Positions 1-6,678 are shown, numbered from the stretch's first letter. The stretch: DNA of 7,242 nt from Deltaproteobacteria bacterium (GCA_019314425.1 JAFCZI010000120.1:1-7242), one strand, 5' to 3'. The notes: generated from the letters alone by a model not told the origin. Numbers and translations are program-made.

Positions 1-3000
1 ATTTGGCTCTCCCCAAAACCCTTCAAATTGAGGGCCCCCGATCTGCAGGATGCCACGCACAAACCGCATCCCTTGCACAATGCCGGGTTGATCTCGATCT
101 TGCCGGCAAATGGATCTTTTTCCCTGACAGCCGGCGCAGAATAGGGGCAAATGGCCAGGCACACCCCGCAACCACTGCACTGGCTCGGATCGGTCTGGGC
201 CACCGTACCGCTCATCCGAACAGTTTGACGGGCCAGAAGGGTCACCGCTCGGGACGCAGCAGCCAGCGCCTGGGCAATAGATTCATCTATGGGCTTTGGA
301 TAGTGGTCCATACCGCATAAAAAGACACCATCCGTGGCGAACTCCGACGGCCCCAGCTTGGCATGGGCTTCCACGAAAAAACCGTCCGCGTTCATGGGGA
401 CCTTGAACATCTGGGCCAGCGTTTCATCCCGATAAGGAACAATGGCGGATGCCAGGCAAATCAAGTCCGCCGTCAACGCCACTTCTCTCCCCAGCAACGG
501 GTCCATCACCCGGATTTTGAGAGATCCCTCATCCAGGACAACCGCCGGTTTCCGATCCACAGTATAGGGGATGAACAAAACACCCGCCATCCGCGCGTCC
601 CGGTAAAGGTATTCCCGTTCTCCATAGGTGCGGATATCCCGGTAAAGGACCACCACGCGCATTTCGGGGTTCAATTTTTTCAGGTGCAGGGCGCTTTCCA
701 TGGCATGGGTGCAACAAACCCGTGAACAATAGGGTCGTTCGGGCTCACGAGACCCCACGCATTGAATAAACACGGCGGACGTCATCTCTTTCAAGGCCGG
801 GTCGTTTCTGATGAACCGTTGATCCAGCTCCAGATGAGTGAGCACACGATCATCTTCACCGTACCGGTATTCTCTCGGTTTTCCTTCGAAGGCCCCCGTG
901 GCAATCACCGCCACACCGTGTTCCACCGGTTCTTCATGGCCGTCGCTGGAAAGGGTCGTTTTGAAATTCCCCACAAATCCTTCCACACCCGCCAGTTCCG
1001 TATTCAGGCGCAGGTCAATATTCGGATCAGACTGAATTTTATCAACCATTTGGGAGAGATTCATTTGTACGTCTTCGCCCTTCCAGGTCTGAAACAGAAG
1101 ACTCCCCTGCCCGCCCGGAAACGGTTCCCGCTCCACCAGACAAACTTCATAACCCTGATCCGAAAGGCTCATGGCGGCGGCCATACCGGAGATGCCGGCC
1201 CCCACCACCAACGCCTTCTGATTGATCTCAAGCTCTGTTTCCACCAGGGGTTCCATGAGGGCCACCTTGGCCACCGCCATGCGCACCAGATCCCTGGCCT
1301 TTTGTGTGGCCATTGGGGGATCATTCTTGTGCACCCAGGAATCCTGGTTGCGAATATTGGTCATCTCAAAAAGGTACTTGTTGAGACCGGCGCCCACCAG
1401 GGTTTCCTGGAACAACGGCTCATGGGTCTTGGGCGTACAGGCGGCCACTACAATGCGGTTGAGGTTGTTTTCGCGAATGACCTTGCCCATGGCCTCCTGG
1501 GTGTCCTGGGAGCAGGTATACAGATTGTCGGTCACATATTCCACATAAGGGAGCGATGCCGCATAATCCCGCACGGCAGGGACATCCACCACACCACTGA
1601 TGTTGATGCCGCACTGGCACACAAAAACGCCGATCCTGGGCCGCTCACCGGCAATAACCCGTTCCTCCGGAAAGGTTTCCTGTTGGGTCAGGGTGTTTCG
1701 AGCCGCCTTCAGAAGCGCCCCGGCTTCAGCGGCTGCCGAACTGGCTTCCACAACAGACTGGGGAATATCTTTCGGCCCCGCGAAGGCGCCGCACACGAAA
1801 ATCCCTTCCCGGGATGTGGCCACGGGATGAAATGAAGGGCTGTCGCAGAAATGACCCGGGGTCATATCAACCCCCAGTCGATCCGCCAGTTCCATCAGCG
1901 CCTGGGGGGTTTCCATTCCCACGGACAGGACCACCAGGTCAAACGATTCCGTCGTGGGCGTCATCTGTTCGTTTACATAGGTAATGGCCAGTTCGTCCCG
2001 CCCTTTGACGGTCTCAACGGCAGGGACACGGGACCGGATAAACCGAACCCCATGCTTATTCCGGGCATCGTCATAAAAGCGCTCGAAATCCTTGCCGTGG
2101 GTCCGCATGTCCATGAAAAAGATGGTACAATCGAGATCGGCCCCCGCGTGTTCTTTGGCGATGACCGCTTCCTTGATGGCGTACATGCAGCAGACGGATG
2201 AACAATATTCGTGATCGCAGCGGTTTTCCTCCCGGGATCCCACGCATTGGATCCAGGCAATTTTTTGGGGCGCCGCTCCGTCGGACGGTCGCGTGAGATG
2301 CCCCAGGGTGGGTCCTGACGCCGACAGAATGCGCTCAAACTCCATGGCCGTCATCACGTTGGGGTGTCGGCCGTAGCCATAGTGGGTCAATGGGGAGGGG
2401 TCGAAAGGCTGGAACCCCGGCGCCAGAATGATGGACCCCACTTCCAGTTCGATGATCTCATCCTGCTGCAGATGATCAATGGCGTCCACGCCGCAGAACT
2501 CCGTGCAGACCTGGCAGCCGCCGGTCTTGAAATGCATGCACATGTCCCGATCAATAGCCGGGATGTTGGGAATAGCCTGGGCATAGGGGACATAAATAGG
2601 TTTTCTTCCTTTCAGACCCATATCATATTCCGAAGGGATGGGCTTCACCTGATGAACAGCGATGTCTTCCAGTTTGATATGACCCGTGGGACAAACCGAC
2701 GCGCAGGCGCCGCACCCCATGCAAACTTCGGTCTGCTCATGAAAGGGCGTATCCACCTTCATCTCCACACCGCGCCCCGTGAAGCTAATGGCGTTATTGC
2801 CCATCTTTTCGCAGATACGAACGCAAAGGCCGCAGAGGATGCAGTCATCCCCCTCCGCCGCAAAACGGGGTTCTGTGATGCCGTATTGCCGGCCTAGATC
2901 TTTGAGCAACGGGACATCGGGGCAGCGGGCCAGCAGTAATTCCACAATGAGTTTGCGCCCCTGGGTCACCGATTCGGAATCGGTAAACACTTCCATCCCT

Positions 3001-3209
3001 TCCCAGATGGGGTAATTGCAGGCGGTCACGAATTTGGTTTTTCGCCCGTCAAACAACTCGACGGTGCAGAGTCGGCACATGCCCGCGGGCTCCAGGGCCT
3101 CATGATGGCAGAGGGTGGGAATTTCAATGCCGGATTTCTTGGCCACATCAAGGATATACTGCCCTTCCTCTCCCTGAACTTCGTTGTCATTGATTTTAAA
3201 TGTTATCAT
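1..3209 (-). CDS. hdrA: NuoG-type N-terminus fused to large HdrA (partial, C-terminus off the left edge)
   Basis: One uninterrupted frame of 1069 visible codons, starting at ATG 3209 behind an AAAAGGAA ribosome site and running off the window. Domains in order: NuoG/HydA-like [2Fe-2S] (C34, C45, C48, C64); two [4Fe-4S] motifs (C123/126/129/133 and C163/166/169/173); HdrA homology from about residue 193 (GRKPIYVPYAQAIPN) with a further Cys group C224/232/235/239; first HdrA Cys cluster C322-C336-C340-C341 (CVGSRE...YCSSVCC); HdrA CQCG segment at 531-534; FAD Rossmann motif GAGISG at 670-675; second CVGSRE cluster C817-C828-C832-C833; C-terminal ferredoxin motifs at C1011-1021 and C1045-1055. 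Large bacterial HdrA proteins normally end soon after these last motifs, so little is probably missing. The family is a cytosolic FAD/Fe-S electron-transfer subunit, often flavin-bifurcating. Oddities: the first ~120 residues of HdrA are replaced by the NuoG-like part, and the His-Cys cluster usual in NuoG/HydA is not visible (residues 94-110 read ARCPDVPLLKDLGRQYG). It follows nuoE and nuoF, which implies an NADH-linked complex. Confidence 0.9.
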   Translation of the reverse strand, partial: MITFKINDNEVQGEEGQYILDVAKKSGIEIPTLCHHEALEPAGMCRLCTVELFDGRKTKFVTACNYPIWEGMEVFTDSESVTQGRKLIVELLLARCPDVPLLKDLGRQYGITEPRFAAEGDDCILCGLCVRICEKMGNNAISFTGRGVEMKVDTPFHEQTEVCMGCGACASVCPTGHIKLEDIAVHQVKPIPSEYDMGLKGRKPIYVPYAQAIPNIPAIDRDMCMHFKTGGCQVCTEFCGVDAIDHLQQDEIIELEVGSIILAPGFQPFDPSPLTHYGYGRHPNVMTAMEFERILSASGPTLGHLTRPSDGAAPQKIAWIQCVGSREENRCDHEYCSSVCCMYAIKEAVIAKEHAGADLDCTIFFMDMRTHGKDFERFYDDARNKHGVRFIRSRVPAVETVKGRDELAITYVNEQMTPTTESFDLVVLSVGMETPQALMELADRLGVDMTPGHFCDSPSFHPVATSREGIFVCGAFAGPKDIPQSVVEASSAAAEAGALLKAARNTLTQQETFPEERVIAGERPRIGVFVCQCGINISGVVDVPAVRDYAASLPYVEYVTDNLYTCSQDTQEAMGKVIRENNLNRIVVAACTPKTHEPLFQETLVGAGLNKYLFEMTNIRNQDSWVHKNDPPMATQKARDLVRMAVAKVALMEPLVETELEINQKALVVGAGISGMAAAMSLSDQGYEVCLVEREPFPGGQGSLLFQTWKGEDVQMNLSQMVDKIQSDPNIDLRLNTELAGVEGFVGNFKTTLSSDGHEEPVEHGVAVIATGAFEGKPREYRYGEDDRVLTHLELDQRFIRNDPALKEMTSAVFIQCVGSREPERPYCSRVCCTHAMESALHLKKLNPEMRVVVLYRDIRTYGEREYLYRDARMAGVLFIPYTVDRKPAVVLDEGSLKIRVMDPLLGREVALTADLICLASAIVPYRDETLAQMFKVPMNADGFFVEAHAKLGPSEFATDGVFLCGMDHYPKPIDESIAQALAAASRAVTLLARQTVRMSGTVAQTDPSQCSGCGVCLAICPYSAPAVREKDPFAGKIEINPALCKGCGLCVASCRSGALNLKGFGESQ

Positions 3210-3226
3210 GGGGGTTCCTTTTGGAT

Positions 3227-3336
3227 AGCTATTTGCTCTTAGCTGTTGGGTGTCAGGTTCTGCGATTAGCCCTTGAGTTCCCATAATCTTCACTTCGAAC
3301 ATCAGGCTAACAGCCAAATGCTAACAGCTAACAGCT
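3227..3336. repeat. Period-7 repeat array in both orientations between nuoF and the hdrA fusion
   Basis: On the minus strand, two bases after the nuoF stop codon, come five seven-base units: AGCTGTT, AGCTGTT, AGCATTT, GGCTGTT, AGCCTGA (3336 to 3302). Near the other end of the spacer the opposite orientation appears: AACAGCT, AAGAGCA, AATAGCT (3247 to 3227). The two sets give a perfect 9-bp inverted repeat, TTAGCTGTT at 3239-3247 against 3323-3331, so the transcript could fold into a large stem-loop between the two genes. It resembles the short tandem heptamer repeats known from intergenic regions of cyanobacteria. Whether it acts in processing or differential expression is unknown. Confidence 0.7.
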
Positions 3337-3338
3337 TC

Positions 3339-5240
3339 CTAAACAATGACGATGGCGTTAAATTTACAGACGTCGTAACAGATGCCGCACTTGATGCATT
3401 TTTCCTGCGCCAGTTCATGGGGCTCCTTCTTTTCCCCGGTAATGGCCTCCTGTGGGCATTTGCGGGCGCAGAGAGTGCAGCCGGTGCAGGCATCCCCGTC
3501 GATTTCGTAGTGAAACAGGGGTTTGCAGACGCCTGCCGGGCACTTTTTGTCCCGAATGTGGGCCTCATACTCATCCCTGAAATACCGGATGGTAGTAAGC
3601 ACCGGGTTGGGGGCTGATGTGCCCAGCCCGCACAGTGAAAAGTTCCGGACCATGCCGCCCAACTCTTGCAGCAATTCAATATCCCCTTCCCTGCCGTCCC
3701 CTTCACAGATGCGGTTCAAAACCTCCAGCATCCGTTTGATCCCTTCCCGGCAAGGATTGCACTGACCGCAGGATTCCTCCTTCAGAAAATCCAGGAAATA
3801 TCGGGCCACATCCACCATGCAGGTATCCTGATCCATGACGATCATGCCGCCGGAACCCATGATGGAACCCACCTTGCCCAATTCGTTGTAATCGACCCCC
3901 AGGTCCAGAAACTCCTCCGGTATGCACCCCCCCGAAGGTCCGCCGGTCTGAACCGCCTTAAAGGCTTTCTTTTTGGGGATCCCGCCCCCCATGTCATAAA
4001 TGATGCTTTTTAGGCTGGTACCCATGGGCACTTCCACCAGACCCGTATTTTTGATTTTGCCCACCAGGCTGAACACCTTGGTTCCCTTGCTGTGGTCCGT
4101 TCCCAGCTGGGAAAACCATTCGGACCCTTTCAGCAAAATGGCCGGGACATTGGCATAGGTCTCCACATTGTTCAGGTTGGAGGGGTTGTCCCGGAACCCT
4201 TTTTCCACCGTGTGGATGTATTTGGCCCGTGGACGTCCCACCTCCCCTTCAAGGGAGGCCATGAGCGCCGTTGATTCCCCACAGACAAAGGCGCCGGCGC
4301 CGGTTGAGATCTTCATTTCAAAGGAAAAATCAGACCCCGCGATGCGTTGGCCCAAAAGACCGTAATCCGTGGCCTGTCGGATGGCGGTGACCAGCCGTTT
4401 CACGGCCAGGGGATATTCGTTGCGCACATAGAGGAACCCCTGCTTCGCGCCAATGGCCAGCCCCGCGATGAGCATTCCTTCGATAATGGAATGGGGATCG
4501 CCTTCCAGGATACTGCGGTCCATATACGCCCCGGGATCTCCTTCGTCGGCGTTGCAGATGATGAAGCGCTCTCCCTCGTGAGCCGCGCAACTCTCCCATT
4601 TGACACCCGTTGGAAACCCGCCACCCCCGCGCCCCCGCAACCCCGAATCCTTGATGGCAGCGATGATGCCATCCGGTTGACCGGTTTCAAGAGCGATCAG
4701 AAACGCCTTGTAACCGCCCCTGGCCATGTATTCTTCAATTTTTTCGGGATCGATATAGCCGCAATTGCGTAAAGCGATCTTGATCTGCTGACCATAAAAA
4801 GGGATATCCTCCAGGATGGGGATATCCGGAATGGGTTCAAGTCCCTCAAGGGGATTGGGGAAGTCTTCTTCCAGCAGGGACCGGGGGTCGCGCATCTGCC
4901 CCAAGACCTGTTTTTTGTCAAATTGGCCCGCCATATACCCATGGATAATATCCGTAATTTTGTCTTCGGTGGCATTCTTATAAACGACCCGTGGGCCATT
5001 TTTTTGGTAGATTTCCACCAGGGGCTCCATCTCACAAAACCCCAGGCATCCGGTTTTTCGAATTTGAAACGTCTTGTTTTCACCGAATTCGGCCACGGCC
5101 CGCTCAAAGGTTTTGCCGGCGCCGGCCGCAATGCCGCAAGACGCCATTTGCGTGTTAACGGTGACCCTTTCAGGAAAATAAAGGGTATTCCTTTGTTCCC
5201 GGCCGATTTCGTCGATATCCGATATTTTCTGAATCTTCAT
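3339..5240 (-). CDS. nuoF: NuoF-like NADH-binding flavoprotein with C-terminal 2x[4Fe-4S] domain
   Basis: The 633-residue product matches the HndC/HymB/NuoF type of soluble NADH dehydrogenase subunit: it binds FMN and NADH and passes electrons to Fe-S clusters. An N-terminal thioredoxin-like ferredoxin domain (about 25-105) has C35, C65 and C69. The FMN site GRGGGGFPTGVKW is at 203-215, the nucleotide-binding stretch NADEGDPGAYMDR at 230-242, and GAGAFVCGEST at 314-323; an SLBB-like segment spans about 395-440. The [4Fe-4S] motif CGQCNPC is at 491-497, with its fourth ligand C537. The extra C-terminal ferredoxin has C585/588/591/595 and C615/618/621/625, preceded by C567 and C572. This extension is typical of hydrogenase- or formate-dehydrogenase-linked forms and is absent from respiratory complex I NuoF. 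Start ATG 5240 follows AGGGCGG, a modest ribosome site. Oddity: the position where the thioredoxin-like ferredoxin normally has its first Cys is Thr30. It sits 107 bp behind nuoE and 129 bp ahead of the hdrA fusion. Confidence 0.95.
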   Translation of the reverse strand: MKIQKISDIDEIGREQRNTLYFPERVTVNTQMASCGIAAGAGKTFERAVAEFGENKTFQIRKTGCLGFCEMEPLVEIYQKNGPRVVYKNATEDKITDIIHGYMAGQFDKKQVLGQMRDPRSLLEEDFPNPLEGLEPIPDIPILEDIPFYGQQIKIALRNCGYIDPEKIEEYMARGGYKAFLIALETGQPDGIIAAIKDSGLRGRGGGGFPTGVKWESCAAHEGERFIICNADEGDPGAYMDRSILEGDPHSIIEGMLIAGLAIGAKQGFLYVRNEYPLAVKRLVTAIRQATDYGLLGQRIAGSDFSFEMKISTGAGAFVCGESTALMASLEGEVGRPRAKYIHTVEKGFRDNPSNLNNVETYANVPAILLKGSEWFSQLGTDHSKGTKVFSLVGKIKNTGLVEVPMGTSLKSIIYDMGGGIPKKKAFKAVQTGGPSGGCIPEEFLDLGVDYNELGKVGSIMGSGGMIVMDQDTCMVDVARYFLDFLKEESCGQCNPCREGIKRMLEVLNRICEGDGREGDIELLQELGGMVRNFSLCGLGTSAPNPVLTTIRYFRDEYEAHIRDKKCPAGVCKPLFHYEIDGDACTGCTLCARKCPQEAITGEKKEPHELAQEKCIKCGICYDVCKFNAIVIV

Positions 5241-5320
5241 ATTAACCGCCCTGTTCTATAGAGCTTCACTTCAATAATTTCAAAATTCCCACGAACAACA
5301 CACCCTGAATGTCTAACGTG

Positions 5321-5348
5321 GCAATCCACAATCCGCAATCCGCAATCC
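5321..5348. repeat. Four tandem heptamers (GCAATCC type) abutting the nuoE stop codon
   Basis: Four directly adjacent seven-base units on the plus strand: GCAATCC, ACAATCC, GCAATCC, GCAATCC. The last base of the array is also the last base of the nuoE stop codon (CTA on the plus strand, 5348-5350). Three units are identical and one differs by one base. The unit differs from the array behind nuoF, but the period and the position immediately after a stop codon are the same. Confidence 0.85.
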
Positions 5349-5854
5349 TACCCACCGGATTCCCCGTAATGATCCAGAATTTGCGTCAAGTCCTCTGAGG
5401 CGATTCGGCCATACACGTCTTCGTTTATTTTCACCACCGGCCCCAGACTGCAACAACCGATGCACCGCACCGATTCCAGGGTGAACTGACCATCATCGGT
5501 GGTTTTTCCGTTTTCCACGTGCAAGGTGTCTTCAATCCGTTCCAGCACCCTGCCCGCCCCCCGCACATGGCAGGCGGTGCCCAGGCAGATGCTGATGATG
5601 TTTTTCCCTCGGGGTTCCAGGCTGAAGGTACTGTAAAAGGTGGCCACCCCGTAAATACGGCTCAGGGGGATTTCAATTTTTTCGGAAAGGTAGGCCAGGG
5701 CCGGTCGGGGAAGATAGTTATATTCCGCCTGAATGGCCTGAAGGATCATGATCAGGTTTTCCTTGTCGTTGTTGAACCGCTCTTCCACCAGCTGGTCCAG
5801 CGCCAAATAATCGATGGCGGGGGCAGAATCATTTATAAGGTTCGTCTCATTCAT
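5348..5854 (-). CDS. nuoE: NuoE-like thioredoxin-fold [2Fe-2S] subunit
   Basis: A 168-residue protein of the NuoE/HndA/HymA family, the small [2Fe-2S] partner of NuoF in complex I and in soluble NADH-linked hydrogenases and formate dehydrogenases; length is normal. An N-terminal helical part (about 15-65) leads into the signature RIYGVATFYSTF (66-77). The four cluster ligands are C90 and C95 (CLGTAC) and C131 and C135 (CIGCC). I chose ATG 5854, which has GGAG 11 bases upstream; an in-frame TTG at 5881 would add nine residues lacking family character and lies nearer the upstream repeat. It is cytosolic, with no signal or membrane segment. It is the first canonical gene of the nuoE-nuoF-hdrA set. 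Confidence 0.95.
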   Translation of the reverse strand: MNETNLINDSAPAIDYLALDQLVEERFNNDKENLIMILQAIQAEYNYLPRPALAYLSEKIEIPLSRIYGVATFYSTFSLEPRGKNIISICLGTACHVRGAGRVLERIEDTLHVENGKTTDDGQFTLESVRCIGCCSLGPVVKINEDVYGRIASEDLTQILDHYGESGG

Positions 5855-5903
5855 TTTGGGAAAGACTCCATAAAGCGGCAAGCCGCAGTTTTAGGTTCAC
5901 TCC

Positions 5904-5986
5904 CTCGTTCCCACGATCCGCGTGGGAACGTACTGTGGACGCTCAGCGTCCATTCGCACAGTTCCCATACAGAGCATGGGAACGAG
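5904..5986. repeat. 83-bp three-hairpin intergenic repeat (MITE/REP-like)
   Basis: The element is bounded by perfect 10-bp terminal inverted repeats, CTCGTTCCCA (5904-5913) and TGGGAACGAG (5977-5986). Inside are three consecutive hairpins: CGTTCCCACG/CGTGGGAACG (5906-5915 with 5921-5930), TGGACGCT/AGCGTCCA (5936-5943 with 5945-5952) and GTTCCCAT/ATGGGAAC (5961-5968 with 5976-5983). I recognise the pattern of a TTCCCACG..CGTGGGAA hairpin, a GGACGC..GCGTCC hairpin and a TTCCCATG-like hairpin as a widespread palindromic intergenic repeat of many bacteria; that is from memory and was not searched. It encodes nothing itself and lies between the short Sec-containing HdrA frame and nuoE. Confidence 0.8.
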
Positions 5987-6000
5987 AGAAAAATGATTTG

Positions 6001-6396
6001 CTATGCCTGCCCGGGAAGGACCGCCTGATGGGTGACCGGACAAGCCTCGACGCAACTGCCGCACCCGGTGCAGCGGTTCATGATAATGCTTCGCGCGCGC
6101 TTCTTGACTTTTACTTTAAAATTCCCCGCAGACCCTTCCACCGATTCCAGATCCGCATAGGTGATGAGTTCAATATTCAAGTGCCGGCCGACCTCGACCA
6201 GTTTGGGAGAGATGATTCACATGGCGCAGTCGTTGGTGGGAAAGGTTTTGTCCAGCTGGGCCATGGCACCCCCGATGGAGGGGCTCTTTTCTAAAAGGTA
6301 CACGTAATAGCCTGAATTCGCGAGATCCAGGGCCGATTGCATACCCGAAATGCCACCGCCCACGACCAGCACGGAACCCTTTACTTTTTCAGTCAT
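6001..6396 (-). CDS. hdrA: HdrA N-terminal FAD/ferredoxin part with in-frame TGA (probable selenocysteine); split or truncated HdrA
   Basis: Reading from ATG 6396, with AAGGAG seven bases upstream, gives 131 codons to TAG 6003-6001 with a single in-frame TGA at 6219-6217 (residue 60). Features: FAD Rossmann motif VVGGGISG (11-18), [17 protein letters not shown] (37-53), then [18 protein letters not shown] (55-72). Residue 60 is the conserved Cys of HdrA (the DCxxCI segment). Next are [18 protein letters not shown] (80-97) and a ferredoxin motif C109/112/115/119. HdrA homology stops at CPV (119-121); the last ten residues are unrelated and the 83-bp repeat follows. HdrA selenoproteins are known from Methanococcus and from some Deltaproteobacteria, so TGA most likely reads as Sec. 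Apart from this codon the frame is clean. It could be a working small subunit complementing the downstream HdrA fusion, or a truncated remnant; if TGA is a true stop, only 59 residues are made. Confidence 0.65.
6184..6201 (-). promoter_or_regulatory. Candidate bacterial SECIS hairpin downstream of the in-frame TGA
   Basis: Fifteen nucleotides after the UGA, the transcript reads CUGGUC-GAGGUC-GGCCGG: a six-base-pair stem (two G-U pairs) with a six-base loop containing AGGUC. Bacterial SECIS elements sit immediately 3' of UGA, and the E. coli fdhF element also carries AGGUC in its apical loop. The loop codons (Glu-Val-Gly) are also conserved at protein level, so part of the resemblance may come from the protein. 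Inferred by eye, without energy calculation. Confidence 0.45.
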
Positions 6397-6403
6397 TGAT
6401 GAT

Positions 6404-6409
6404 CTCCTT
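6404..6409 (-). promoter_or_regulatory. Strong Shine-Dalgarno AAGGAG that fixes the start of the Sec-containing HdrA frame
   Basis: AAGGAG lies seven bases upstream of ATG 6396 and is the best ribosome site in the operon. Its preservation argues that translation of the short HdrA frame is still selected, or was until recently. A perfect 5-bp hairpin, TCGGG/CCCGA (6417-6421 with 6426-6430), lies just upstream of it. Confidence 0.7.
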
Positions 6410-6416
6410 CTTCCTT

Positions 6417-6639
6417 TCGGGAAGACCCGATTTCCGTTAAAACAGGCTTTTCACAAAAGAGCCTACTCTCGAAAGTAGCTATACTTTGTAACTATGTTCC
6501 AAATTCTTTGCAAGCTAAAAAAACCTCTCCACGTTCAGAAGCTGCAGGATAGGCCGGAGACGCTTGACTCGGCATGACTCATCCGCTATCCCTTGTCGGG
6601 TTGCTCCCCAGAATTGCCCGACTCCGTTTCACCGGAATC
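6417..6639 (-). promoter_or_regulatory. Structured 5' leader of the operon, candidate cis-regulatory RNA
   Basis: In transcript order the leader contains these hairpins: GATTCCG/CGGAGTC (6633-6639 with 6620-6626); GTCGGG/CCCGAC (6617-6622 with 6595-6600), which shares three bases with the first; GGATAG/CTATCC (6586-6591 with 6547-6552) enclosing CGGA/TCCG (6582-6585 with 6555-6558); CTACT/AGTAG (6474-6478 with 6463-6467); and TCGGG/CCCGA (6426-6430 with 6417-6421) just before the ribosome site. I compared it by eye with common riboswitch classes and did not recognise one. Pairing this dense over about 220 nt without a long reading frame suggests a regulatory leader, but no comparative evidence is available here. 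Confidence 0.4.
6517..6560 (-). terminator. Weak attenuator-like hairpin plus U-run within the leader
   Basis: TCTCC (6560-6556 on the minus strand) can pair with GGAGA (6530-6526); the transcript continues two bases later with seven U residues (plus-strand A-run 6517-6523). Part of the 5' arm is also used by the TCCG/CGGA stem of the preceding hairpin, so the two folds exclude one another, as in an attenuator. The stem is only five base pairs with a 25-nt loop, so termination efficiency is doubtful. Confidence 0.22.
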
Positions 6640-6678
6640 TTAAAATTTCATTTTTTCCACCTGGGGATTGCATTTCAT
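6640..6678 (-). CDS. 12-codon mini-ORF at the head of the leader (possible leader peptide)
   Basis: ATG 6678 lies seven bases behind a perfect AGGAG (6690-6686) and opens a 12-codon frame, MKCNPQVEKMKF, ending in TAA at 6642-6640. The first hairpin of the leader starts one base after the stop codon. The product resembles nothing I recognise. It may be a leader peptide that couples translation to leader folding, or the remaining start of a lost gene. The composition shows no run of a single regulatory amino acid. Confidence 0.3.
   Translation of the reverse strand: MKCNPQVEKMKF

Noticed and set aside
762..1835. A 357-codon open frame on the plus strand, and several shorter ones across 3-2897
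   Set aside because: All lie antisense to the continuous HdrA fusion frame, whose motifs and clusters are unmistakable; the translations are rich in His, Arg and Gly with no domain pattern, as expected of shadows in GC-rich coding DNA.
3227..5348. Heptamer arrays as a CRISPR remnant
   Set aside because: The units are seven bases, directly adjacent and without spacers; no cas genes are present.
5855..5881. TTG at 5881 as the nuoE start
   Set aside because: It adds nine residues without family similarity; ATG 5854 has a GGAG upstream and fits NuoE length.
6217..6219. TGA as an ordinary nonsense mutation in a decaying hdrA
   Set aside because: Not excluded, but less likely: it is the only disruption in the frame, falls exactly on the conserved Cys position, and is followed by a SECIS-like stem.
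5519..6294. Plus-strand frames across the nuoE/repeat/HdrA-fragment region
   Set aside because: They read through the antisense of nuoE and through the three-hairpin repeat, giving its typical SHDPRGN / HGNER-like spurious peptide; not genes.
6481..6640. Known riboswitch (cobalamin, molybdenum cofactor, c-di-GMP) in the leader
   Set aside because: Some short words looked alike (for example CUCCGGCCU of c-di-GMP-I), but the conserved cores of these classes were not found, so no class is assigned.
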